Shown here: positions 14,596-20,762 of the stretch, one piece after another | Layout: every line of letters begins with the position of its first letter | Numbering within the stretch: the first letter of the stretch is position 1 | Origin: VBDM01 sp964430565 | Lineage (GTDB): Bacteria > Pseudomonadota > Gammaproteobacteria > Burkholderiales > SG8-39 | Direction of reading: 5' to 3' | DNA: 20,762 nucleotides | Assembly (NCBI GenBank): GCA_964430565.1 | Contig: CAYSFD010000054.1 | Span: forward strand, 1 to 20,762 | Program-made: the position numbers and the translations under genes | Notes under the pieces: model-generated | What the model was told of the DNA's origin: nothing | Database searches by the model: none | What the model saw: only the letters and a program-made list of their open reading frames with translations

Positions 14596-16122
14596 ATGCG
14601 TGAATCGAAGAAGTCGCTTAACGTGATCGCTCTGGGATGCGCGCTCGCAGCAGCCGCTCTTGTCGTGTCCTGCGGCGGCGGCGGGGAGACGGCCGACACC
14701 GCAGCGGTCGCGGTCTATATCAAGGCGTCGAACACCGGATTGGGGGGCGATCAATTCGGCGGCTCGGTCGCGCTCTCCGGCGACGGCAACACGCTCGCGG
14801 TCGGCGCGCCGCTGGAAGACAGCGGCCTTCTCGGTGTTACCGCCGGCGTCGTGACTGAAGTGACTGCCGGCAATGCTATCGCCGACTCTGGCGCGGTGTA
14901 CGTGCTCATCCGCAGCGGCACGGCCTGGGGGCAACAGGCCTATGTGAAGCCCTTGATCACCGGCACCACCGGCGCCGGTGACAACTTCGGCGCGTCGATT
15001 GCCCTGAGCGCCGACGGCAATACGCTCGCCGTCGGAGCGCCGCTCGAAGACAGCGGCACCGCGGGAATCAACATCACGCCGGATGAGTTGGCGCAGAACG
15101 CCGGCGCAGTGTACGTCTTCACCGGCGCCGCTGGCGTTTGGTCGCAGCAGGCCTACATCAAGGCCTTGAACTCGGGCGCCGGCGACAACTTCGGCGTCTC
15201 GGTAGCCCTCTCCAGCGACGGCAACACGCTCGCGGTCGGGGCGCATCTCGAGGATAGCAACACGACCGGCATCGGCACTACGAACAACGAGCTCGCACCC
15301 GATGCCGGCGCGGCGTACGTCTTCACCCGCAGTCCCACTGGCGTTTGGTCGCAGCAGGCTTATGTCAAGGCGTCGGACACGGCGAGCGGTGACAACTTCG
15401 GCTTCTCGGTGGCCCTCTCCGGCGACGGCAGCACGCTCGCCGTCGGCGCGCCGCTCGAAGACAGCGGTACCGCCGCCGACGCCGGCGCGGCGTACATTTT
15501 CACTCGCGCAGCCGGTGTATGGACGGAGCAGGCCTACATCAAGGCTTTGAACCCGGAGGCCGGCGACGAATTCGGCAGCTCGGTTGCCCTGAGCGGCGAC
15601 GGCAATACGCTTGCGGTCGGAGCGCCGTTCGAAGACAGTGGTACGACCGGTATCGGCGGCACTCCCAACGAGTTGGCCACCGACGCCGGCGCCGCGTACG
15701 TATTTAGCCGCAGCGGAACGACCTGGACGCAGCAGGCGTACGTCAAGGCCTCGAACACCGGTGCCGGCGACAACTTCGGCGGCTCGGTCGCCTTGAGCAG
15801 CAACGGCAATGCTCTGATGGTCGGGGCAATCAACGAAGACGGCAGCGCCACGGGGATCGGCGGCACGTCGAACGAGCTGGCTGCCGCCTCTGGCGCAGTC
15901 TATGCATACACCCGCAGCGGCACAGTCTGGACGCCGCAGTCCTACGTCAAGGCTTCCAACACCGGGGCAGGCGACGGCTTCGGAGTTTCCGTCGCGCTGA
16001 GCAGCAGCGGCAGCACGCGCGCGATCGGCGCGCAGTTCGAGGATGGCAACGCAACCGGAATCGGCGGAAACCAGAGCAACAACACCGCGGCCGATGCAGG
16101 CGCGGTCTATGTCTTTCAGTAG
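14596..16122 (+). CDS. FG-GAP repeat lipoprotein, predicted seven-bladed beta-propeller
   Basis: A 508-residue secreted lipoprotein. The signal peptide ends in the lipobox LVVSC with C26, followed by a glycine tether. The rest is seven tandem repeats of about 58-75 residues, each opening with YxKA, then GDNFGxSVALSxDGNTLAVG, AxxED and a closing GAxYVFxR strand. Seven blades is the integrin-alpha-like FG-GAP propeller number. The chain begins with AVAVYIKA and ends with GAVYVFQ, which could complete one blade by pairing of the two ends. The GDG loops resemble calcium-binding FG-GAP motifs. Such proteins are usually surface-exposed binding scaffolds; no catalytic residues are evident. The ATG has AAGGA nine bases upstream. 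It is 33 bases after the methyltransferase gene. Its stop is only seven bases from the stop of the convergent cytochrome-porin gene. Confidence 0.9.
   Translation: MRESKKSLNVIALGCALAAAALVVSCGGGGETADTAAVAVYIKASNTGLGGDQFGGSVALSGDGNTLAVGAPLEDSGLLGVTAGVVTEVTAGNAIADSGAVYVLIRSGTAWGQQAYVKPLITGTTGAGDNFGASIALSADGNTLAVGAPLEDSGTAGINITPDELAQNAGAVYVFTGAAGVWSQQAYIKALNSGAGDNFGVSVALSSDGNTLAVGAHLEDSNTTGIGTTNNELAPDAGAAYVFTRSPTGVWSQQAYVKASDTASGDNFGFSVALSGDGSTLAVGAPLEDSGTAADAGAAYIFTRAAGVWTEQAYIKALNPEAGDEFGSSVALSGDGNTLAVGAPFEDSGTTGIGGTPNELATDAGAAYVFSRSGTTWTQQAYVKASNTGAGDNFGGSVALSSNGNALMVGAINEDGSATGIGGTSNELAAASGAVYAYTRSGTVWTPQSYVKASNTGAGDGFGVSVALSSSGSTRAIGAQFEDGNATGIGGNQSNNTAADAGAVYVFQ
14716..16119 (+). repeat. 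Seven tandem coding repeats (FG-GAP blades)
   Basis: Repeat units begin at the TAY-RTS-AAG codons at 14716, 14941, 15154, 15361, 15535, 15739 and 15943, giving unit lengths of about 225, 213, 207, 174, 204, 204 and 177 bases. Length differences come mainly from the insert after the AxxEDS segment (for example the NELATDAGAAYVF type loop, absent in the fourth unit). The most conserved DNA is the GGCGACAACTTCGGC and ACGCTCGC-GTCGG stretches. Confidence 0.88.
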
Positions 16123-16129
16123 GAGCGCT

Positions 16130-17275
16130 TCAGAAGAACGCGTGCCACTGCAGGAAAAAATCGGTGGCGTTTTGCGCGTCGTTCTGGGGAATGCCGTTAT
16201 TTTTCCGCACGCCCACCCGAAACTGCGTGAACTGGAACGGCACGTATTCCCAGACCACGCTGTAGCGTTCGCGCTGGTCCTCGCGCACGTCGGTGTTCGG
16301 ATCGTAGCTCTCGTAGGTGAGCTTCAGGTTGTGGCCCTTGGCCGCTTCGACGTTGCCTTCAAAAAGCGTCGCCCACTGCCTCAGCTGCCCGCTCGGCGTG
16401 CCGTCGTCGGTGACGTTGACCCACGAGGCGAGCCAGCTCACGATGCCGGTGCGCAGCCCGGCGAACACGCTCTGCATGCGGCGGTCCGCGGCATCGTTGG
16501 AATTCGTGCTCGCGCTCCCGCCCATGCGCCAACCGGGCTGCACAAAGCTTAATAGCGAGCTGACCTGCTTGCCGCGGTTGGTTTCGGTGCCGCCGCCCGC
16601 TCCATTTGTAACGGAAACATTCGCCGACCAGGACCCAAGCTCCACTCCGCCTTCGACGCCGTCGTCCGATGAATTGAAGGTCGTGCCCGACACCTGGCGG
16701 ATGAAGGCTGTGTCGTCCTCGATGCGCAGCCCGAAGGGAATGAACATGCGGCCAGCCTTGACGTACACGGACCGGCCCGCGGTCCAGAGCATGGCATAGG
16801 CCTCGCGGTTGATCGCCGCGCCCGGAGCGAAGCGCTGGTCGAGATAAATCGTCAGCCGATCGACGATCGGTTTGATTTCAAGATAGACCTGCGCGCGCGT
16901 CGGGTCGAACGCGTACCTGTCTTCCGTGTTCGGGATAATCGTGGCCTGCGCAGTGGCGCGCAGGTCGCCGCCGATGGCGAAGTGATCGTTTATTTTCCCG
17001 GACCACAGTGCGGGTTCCGAACCGGCGCCCGTGGCCGGAAGGGGTCTGCCGGTCGCGAGGTCGAGGCGCTCGGCGGCGAACGCCGTCTGCCCGTAGAGAT
17101 TGCCGAACTCCGTGCGCTTGCCGCCGCCTGTCGGATTGACGTGGCACGCCACGCATTTCGCGCCGGAGCGCACTGCGAGATACGGCTCGGCGCGCGCGGG
17201 AGAGAGAATCAACGCGGCGAGCAGCGCCGCTGCGACCTTCAACGCGTCCGAACCGATGCTTAGGCGATGCGTCAC
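16130..17275 (-). CDS. Outer-membrane cytochrome-porin fusion (CxxCH plus beta-barrel), Cyc2-like
   Basis: A 381-residue exported protein. A signal peptide (hydrophobic VAAALLAALIL, cleavage after SPARA-29) is followed by EPYLAVRSGAKCVACH, a single haem c site C41-x-x-C44-H45, then NPTGGGKRTEFGN. The remainder consists of alternating amphipathic strands (for example SVYVKAGRMFIPFGLRI, AQVYLEIKPIVDRLTIYLD, FTQFRVGVRKN) and ends in phenylalanine (WHAFF), the mark of outer-membrane barrels. A monohaem domain fused to a porin is the architecture of Cyc2-type iron oxidases, and the P-x10-C spacing before the haem is similar, but I cannot confirm membership. The GTG at 17275 overlaps the previous stop (GTGA), implying coupling to the lipoprotein; an ATG at 17299 is an alternative. 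Electron transfer across the outer membrane is the likely role. Confidence 0.75.
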   Translation of the reverse strand: MTHRLSIGSDALKVAAALLAALILSPARAEPYLAVRSGAKCVACHVNPTGGGKRTEFGNLYGQTAFAAERLDLATGRPLPATGAGSEPALWSGKINDHFAIGGDLRATAQATIIPNTEDRYAFDPTRAQVYLEIKPIVDRLTIYLDQRFAPGAAINREAYAMLWTAGRSVYVKAGRMFIPFGLRIEDDTAFIRQVSGTTFNSSDDGVEGGVELGSWSANVSVTNGAGGGTETNRGKQVSSLLSFVQPGWRMGGSASTNSNDAADRRMQSVFAGLRTGIVSWLASWVNVTDDGTPSGQLRQWATLFEGNVEAAKGHNLKLTYESYDPNTDVREDQRERYSVVWEYVPFQFTQFRVGVRKNNGIPQNDAQNATDFFLQWHAFF

Positions 17276-17769
17276 TGCGGTGCGCCGTTCAGGATCCATT
17301 CCTTGATTACCTGGATCGTCACCTGCTGGAGAGGGGAGGCCCCGCCATCAGGCATGCGATTGCCTACGATTTGTCCGCCTCCGGGCAGCATCCCTTCGAG
17401 CTTGTGGATGAGGAAGCTCCCATCAGGATCCCCGGGCCTCACGCGACATCCGCTCCCTCCGGGAGCGCACGTGGCCGCCGCATCCTGAGGGCTCACGACA
17501 TTGAATAGATTTCCCCAACTGAGGCCGGGCTCGAGGATCAGCCCCTGTTGACCCGGGCTCTGGTGGCAGCTGGAGAGGGCGCAGGTCGGCGTAAATATGT
17601 TGGCCTGGATGGACGCGAGCGTCGGCTGAAGCCCCCCGCCGCCGCCCATGGGAGGTGGACTGTCCTCGCCGCTTCCGCCCCCGCAGGCCGCAAGTGCAAG
17701 CAGCATCGCCGCGATCGTTGAAGGGGCGAGAGCCCGCAATACCTTTCCAACCACGCCAGCTATGCGCAC
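17272..17769 (-). CDS. Lipoprotein with CX4CH cytochrome-c-like motif
   Basis: A 165-residue lipoprotein. The signal peptide ends in MLLALAAC (C29) followed by a Gly/Pro-rich tether. The domain begins SIQANIFTPTCALSSCHQSP with C63, C68 and H69 in a CX4CH pattern, continues with GLILEPGLSWGNLFNVVSP, has a cysteine pair at 101 and 108, and ends with GNRMPDGGASPL, where M139 could be the distal ligand. This matches small cytochrome-like domains in which IFTPxC...CH is the haem region; CX4CH is rare but known for haem c. If haem is not attached, the cysteines may form disulfides. The GTG at 17769 follows GGAGGT by three bases; the spacing is short but no better start is seen. It is the first gene of a two-gene operon with the cytochrome-porin. 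Confidence 0.75.
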   Translation of the reverse strand: MRIAGVVGKVLRALAPSTIAAMLLALAACGGGSGEDSPPPMGGGGGLQPTLASIQANIFTPTCALSSCHQSPGQQGLILEPGLSWGNLFNVVSPQDAAATCAPGGSGCRVRPGDPDGSFLIHKLEGMLPGGGQIVGNRMPDGGASPLQQVTIQVIKEWILNGAPQ

Positions 17770-17819
17770 TAGACCTCCGGCACGAATCACTCGGGTTTCC
17801 GGGAACTTCCTATGACCGC

Positions 17820-17849
17820 AGCATAAGTGCCGCGGAATCAATCGGTCAA
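17820..17849 (-). promoter_or_regulatory. Candidate sigma-70 promoter of the cytochrome operon
   Basis: On the minus strand TTGACC (17849-17844) is followed after 18 bases by TATGCT (17825-17820). Transcription would start near 17812, leaving a leader of about 40 bases with the GGAGGT ribosome binding site before the GTG at 17769. It is the best promoter-like pair in the spacer, but only position and match support it. Confidence 0.5.
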
Positions 17850-17877
17850 TTCGGCGTCGAGGTGTCCGAGGAATCCG

Positions 17878-17952
17878 TCACGAAAGAAGAGGACAGACCA
17901 AGTGCAATCGGGCGGGCAATCCGATCGGACGTTGCGCTTCGACGAACTTCGC
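17878..17952 (-). pseudogene. Remnant of an amidase C-terminal end
   Basis: The minus strand reads AKFVEAQRPIGLPARLHL and so on to a TGA at 17878-17880. The intact amidase 186 bases away ends AKFVEAAHPIGLPPNCA. At DNA level 17915-17952 matches 18101-18138 in 32 of 38 positions without gaps, by eye, including an identical 14-base block. The similarity stops abruptly on the upstream side. It is best explained as a leftover of a duplicated or recombined amidase gene end. Confidence 0.65.
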
Positions 17953-17966
17953 CGCCCGTTTTCCGT

Positions 17967-17995
17967 GAAATTCGAACATGCCATATTCGAATTTC
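17967..17995. repeat. Perfect inverted repeat, 10-bp arms with 9-base centre
   Basis: GAAATTCGAA (17967-17976) and TTCGAATTTC (17986-17995) are exact reverse complements around CATGCCATA. It is AT-rich in a GC-rich setting. It lies about 120 bases upstream of the candidate promoter of the cytochrome operon and about 90 bases downstream of the amidase stop. It has no U-run on either strand, which favours a protein-binding site over an intrinsic terminator. Confidence 0.7.
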
Positions 17996-18084
17996 CCGCA
18001 AGACTACGGAGCGAGGGAAACTTCCCCTCCCCGCGCCAGACAGAGCCGACCCTCAGTACACCGGTCGATGACTTCCACAGGAGC

Positions 18085-19497
18085 TCATGCGCAGTTCGGC
18101 GGCAATCCGATCGGGTGCGCCGCTTCGACGAATTTCGCTACGGTAAGAATCATCGGCTCGGAGAATCGCGGGCCCACGATCTGCAATCCCACCGGCAGCT
18201 TCGCGGCGGTGAGGCCCGCCGGCACGCTCGCCGCGGGCAGCGCCGCGAGCGACACGAGAAACGTCGGGCCGATCCAGTCCATGTAGTTCTGGAGCTTGCG
18301 GCCACGGATCACTTCGGGGTAGTTTTTTTCCACCGGGAAAGGCGGCACCGGGGCGGTCGGGGTCAGAACAAAGTCGTAGCGCTCGAACAGCGCGCGCCAG
18401 CGATGCCAGATCTCGGCGCGCTTGTGTTCGGCGCGCGCGATCTCGCTGATGGTGAGCGCGAGGCCGGCGCGGATGTTGCCCGCGAGATTGTCGCCGAGCT
18501 CGCCGATCCGCTCCAGGCGCTCGAGATGGTTGCCCACCATCGCTTCGCCGCGCAGCGCGAGAAACGCGTCGCGCCCGTCCGACATATTGATTTCGATCTC
18601 CTCGACCGCGGCGCCGACGGCCCGCAGATCGAGCGCCGCCGTCCGGCAGATTCGCTCGATCTCCTCGTCCACGCCTATGCCCGCAATGTCCGGCGCGTAG
18701 GCGAGGCGAAGGCCTCTCAGGTTCCGCGCTTTGGCGAGGCGCTCGCGCGCGCTTTTCCACGGCGCGGCGCAGGAAAGCGGCGATTTCAAGGAGAGCCCGG
18801 TCATCGCATCGAGCAGGAGCGCGCAGTCCTCCGCCGAGCGCGCCATGGGCCCGGCGACGCTCTGGTCATGCCAGGGCATCGTCGCGGGATACCTCGGTAC
18901 GAGGCCTGCGGTCGTGCGCAGGCCCACCACGCCGCAGAACGCCGCCGGCGTGCGCAGCGACCCGCCGAAGTCGGTCCCTTCGGCAAGCGGCGCCATGCGC
19001 GCAGCGAGCGCCGCCGCGCCGCCTCCGGTCGAACCCGAGGCCGAGAGCGCCGTGTTCCAGGGATTGCGCGTTGCGCCGAACACCTTGTTTACAGTGTTCG
19101 CGCCGGCGCCGAACTCGGGCGTGTTGGTCTTGCCGAGAACGATCGCGCCGGCCGCCTTCAGCCGCAGCACGATTTCGGCGTCCTGGGCGGGAACGTGGTC
19201 GCGAAACAAGGTCGACCCCCAGGTCGTGCGGATCCCGGCCGTCGCCGTGAGGTCCTTGATCGCGACCGGTACGCCGTGCAGCGCCCCGAGCTTCGCGCGC
19301 TTCTTCATCGCGCCTTCGGCCTCGCGCGCCCAGGCGAGCGCCTTCTCCGCGGCGACGGTGCAAAACGCGTTGACCGCGGGGTTGAGCCGCTCGATCGCAG
19401 CGAGGTGCGCCTCGGTCACCTCGACCGGGCTCGCCTTTTTGGTGCGGATGAGCCGCGCGAGCTCGGTCGCGGAGAGGTGGGTAAGGTCGGACTTCAT
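18085..19497 (-). CDS. Amidase-signature family hydrolase
   Basis: A 470-residue amidase-signature enzyme, a family that hydrolyses amides (and some esters) with a Ser-cisSer-Lys triad. K81 is in GVPVAIKDL, S156 in SASGSTGGGAAAL and the nucleophile S180 in GTDFGGSLRTPA. The spacings K81-S180 (99) and S156-S180 (24) equal those of fatty acid amide hydrolase, so the triad is complete; the usual second serine of the SSGG block is threonine (T157). No signal peptide is present, so it is cytoplasmic. GatA is unlikely because gatB and gatC are absent and the C-terminal part fits general amidases. The ATG at 19497 is nine bases after the stop of the DUF2157-like gene, suggesting coupling. The substrate is unknown. 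Confidence 0.93.
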   Translation of the reverse strand: MKSDLTHLSATELARLIRTKKASPVEVTEAHLAAIERLNPAVNAFCTVAAEKALAWAREAEGAMKKRAKLGALHGVPVAIKDLTATAGIRTTWGSTLFRDHVPAQDAEIVLRLKAAGAIVLGKTNTPEFGAGANTVNKVFGATRNPWNTALSASGSTGGGAAALAARMAPLAEGTDFGGSLRTPAAFCGVVGLRTTAGLVPRYPATMPWHDQSVAGPMARSAEDCALLLDAMTGLSLKSPLSCAAPWKSARERLAKARNLRGLRLAYAPDIAGIGVDEEIERICRTAALDLRAVGAAVEEIEINMSDGRDAFLALRGEAMVGNHLERLERIGELGDNLAGNIRAGLALTISEIARAEHKRAEIWHRWRALFERYDFVLTPTAPVPPFPVEKNYPEVIRGRKLQNYMDWIGPTFLVSLAALPAASVPAGLTAAKLPVGLQIVGPRFSEPMILTVAKFVEAAHPIGLPPNCA

Positions 19498-19506
19498 CGA
19501 ACGGGA

Positions 19507-20553
19507 CTAGCGCACCGACCGCGCCTCGATCAGCTCGCGAAGCGGCCCCGGTAGAAAGCCGCGCAAACGCTCCGACCACTGCGCCTCGCGCCGCTGCCAC
19601 AGCACGCCCAATCCGATGATCGCTAGGCCCACGACCGAGAGCGCGAGCGGAAAGATCAGGCTGTCCTTGAACACCTTGTAGGAAAGATAGCCGAGGTAGC
19701 CCGCGACGCCCAGTCCGCCGAACACCGCGAACACGCGCCGACCGAGCACGGCGCCGATCAGGATCATCGCCACGTTGACGCCGCAGTAGCCGAGCTTGCC
19801 CCACTCGCTTCCCGATCCGATCAGCGACAGCCCGCCCCAGAAGGTGAGCACGCCGAAGAGGTACAGCCAGAACGCGTAATCGCGCGAGAAGCGCGAGCGC
19901 AGGTCCACCCAGAAGGCAACCAGCGTCATCGCGAGGCCGAACCACAGCGAGATGAACTTGCGGATCTCCCAGTCGTACACCCGCTCGGCGCCGAGCAGGT
20001 ACGGAACGAGGTCCATGCTCATGTACCAAAGCGTCACTGCGATCGGCATCAGCATGAACGGAAAGCGGTAGCGCCACAGCAGCACCGCGCCCGCGGCGAG
20101 CGTGCCGAACTCCATCATGATCCAGCGCCAGTCGATGAACACGTGATAGTCGCGGTACGACTTGCCTTCGCCCCAGTAGCCGAGCGCCATCTGCGCGCCG
20201 AAAATCGCCAGCGGCACCATCACCACCGCGAGGGTTGCCATGATGCCGGCGGGAATGGCGAGCTTGCGTTCGACGAACCAGTGCGTCAGCGCGAGCGCGA
20301 GCACGCCGTAGCACACGGCGGTGAAACAGCCGCCCCACCCGCCCAGCGCGTTCCAGCCCAGCGTCATGAAGAGCGACATCGCGCCGATGGCGATCATGCC
20401 TCCCAGGTAATAGAGCACGTGCACGAAAGTGAAGCGCGCCTGCTCCGTGGCAGGCGACGCTGCAAAAAACTCAACCAGCCGGTCGGCCTGCTCGGCGGTG
20501 AGGATGCCGGCGCGAACGGCGGGGTCTAGTTCGGGGCGTTGAAGGCGTGTCAT
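19507..20553 (-). CDS. DUF2157-like integral membrane protein
   Basis: A 348-residue inner-membrane protein. The soluble N-terminal 40 residues (PELDPAVRAGILTAEQADRL) resemble the DUF2157 lead-in, followed by about ten hydrophobic segments (for example FVHVLYYLGGMIAIGAMSLF, GGCFTAVCYGVLALALTHWF, KLGYCGVNVAMILIGAVLG). The C-terminal tail WSERLRGFLPGPLRELIEAR is cytoplasmic and basic. No catalytic motif is visible; function is unknown for this family. The ATG at 20553 was chosen because DUF2157-like sequence starts there; an in-frame TTG at 20589 would add 12 residues. Neither has a clear Shine-Dalgarno. It is followed by the amidase gene and diverges from the gene at the right edge. Confidence 0.8.
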   Translation of the reverse strand: MTRLQRPELDPAVRAGILTAEQADRLVEFFAASPATEQARFTFVHVLYYLGGMIAIGAMSLFMTLGWNALGGWGGCFTAVCYGVLALALTHWFVERKLAIPAGIMATLAVVMVPLAIFGAQMALGYWGEGKSYRDYHVFIDWRWIMMEFGTLAAGAVLLWRYRFPFMLMPIAVTLWYMSMDLVPYLLGAERVYDWEIRKFISLWFGLAMTLVAFWVDLRSRFSRDYAFWLYLFGVLTFWGGLSLIGSGSEWGKLGYCGVNVAMILIGAVLGRRVFAVFGGLGVAGYLGYLSYKVFKDSLIFPLALSVVGLAIIGLGVLWQRREAQWSERLRGFLPGPLRELIEARSVR

Positions 20554-20614
20554 GCCGGCATCATGCGCCCGGGCGGGCGTTGCACGCAAACATGCGCGGA
20601 GCCACCGGGAGAAT

Positions 20615-20628
20615 TTGCGTTAGCGCAA
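20615..20628. promoter_or_regulatory. Short dyad in the divergent region at the right edge, candidate operator
   Basis: TTGCG-TTAG-CGCAA is a perfect inverted repeat with 5-base arms. A TATAGT box lies at 20642-20647 on the plus strand. The distance between TTGCGT and TATAGT is 21 bases, longer than a normal sigma-70 spacer, so the dyad is more likely a regulator site near the promoter than its -35 box. It may control either divergent gene. Confidence 0.4.
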
Positions 20629-20690
20629 CAAAAAGGCGCGGTATAGTGACGCAGAAGCGGCCGCGCGTAAGCCGCCGCCAGGGAGGACAA

Positions 20691-20762
20691 ATGACGAATC
20701 CAGCGTGGGTACGTACAGGCATGCGGTCGGCGCCGCTCATCCCGGCGCCGCGGGTGATTAAC
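20691..20762 (+). CDS. Start of an unidentified protein (runs off the window)
   Basis: The ATG at 20691 follows a strong GGGAGGAC Shine-Dalgarno, and 24 codons are open to the window edge, starting MTNPAWVRTGMRSAPLIPAP. I do not recognise the protein. The strong ribosome binding site and upstream TATAGT box make a real gene likely. No signal peptide or membrane segment is evident in the visible part. Confidence 0.6.
   Translation, partial: MTNPAWVRTGMRSAPLIPAPRVIN

Larger units (their letters stand above)
17770..18084. other. 315-base spacer between amidase and cytochrome operon
   Basis: No intact gene is visible. The spacer holds a candidate promoter for the lipoprotein/cytochrome-porin operon (17820-17849), a decayed copy of an amidase 3' end (17878-17952) and a perfect 10-9-10 inverted repeat (17967-17995). 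The part at 18000-18084 shows only a weak GAGGGAA/TTCCCCTC hairpin after the amidase stop, without a U-run. Confidence 0.7.

Noticed and set aside
18156..18240. Repeated GC-rich strings inside the amidase that could look like a CRISPR or tandem array
   Set aside because: No regular spacing or exact direct repeats; it is ordinary coding sequence.
17827..19554. 575-codon plus-strand frame opposite the amidase
   Set aside because: Arg-rich antisense shadow; the amidase with an intact triad is on the other strand.
18866..20338. 490-codon minus-strand frame overlapping the amidase and membrane protein genes
   Set aside because: Out of frame with both recognised genes and composed of compositional Arg/Ala repeats.

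Overview
The window looks like a chromosomal segment of a GC-rich betaproteobacterium, probably a Burkholderiales-like environmental lineage. Three things point there: the tRNA-Tyr/tRNA-Gly/tRNA-Thr/tuf operon order at the left edge, the dense GC-rich catabolic gene content, and the dispersed palindromic repeat at 11724-11813. The lineage is an inference from gene content; no phylogenetic marker is complete here. No integrase, transposase, CRISPR array or rRNA was found.

Left edge (1-548, minus strand): a near-consensus promoter drives tRNA-Tyr, tRNA-Gly, tRNA-Thr and the 5' end of tuf. Divergent from it (736-4269) is a single-chain fused 2-oxoacid (indolepyruvate-type) ferredoxin oxidoreductase. 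Next is a toxin-antitoxin patch on the minus strand (4312-5521): an apparently intact ParD/ParE-type pair behind a 15-bp perfect palindrome, then a degraded antitoxin-like stretch and a frameshifted PIN-domain (VapC-like) toxin. A ChaC-type gamma-glutamylcyclotransferase follows on the plus strand (5627-6298).

Centre (6308-13903): a catabolic island. On the minus strand, in transcription order, lie an enoyl-CoA hydratase, a palindromic repeat, two different MFS transporters, an aromatic-type FAD monooxygenase and a FadD-type acyl-CoA ligase. Divergent from the hydratase is a two-domain VOC protein resembling an extradiol dioxygenase, but with the complete metal triad in its N-terminal half. 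Together they suggest uptake, hydroxylation, possible ring cleavage, CoA activation and beta-oxidation of an aromatic or aryl-alkanoate compound; the substrate cannot be read from sequence. The VOC gene is followed by a lipoprotein-type SAM methyltransferase and a seven-repeat FG-GAP beta-propeller lipoprotein.

Right part (16130-20762): the most unusual locus is a two-gene minus-strand operon encoding a lipoprotein with a CX4CH cytochrome-like motif and an outer-membrane beta-barrel protein with a CxxCH haem site just after its signal peptide. This layout recalls the Cyc2 cytochrome-porin fusions, so the pair is a candidate electron-transfer module of the cell surface. Upstream is a 315-bp spacer with a candidate promoter, a 10-9-10 perfect inverted repeat and a decayed copy of an amidase 3' end. 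Beyond it are an intact amidase-signature hydrolase, a DUF2157-like membrane protein, and the first 24 codons of an unrecognised plus-strand gene.
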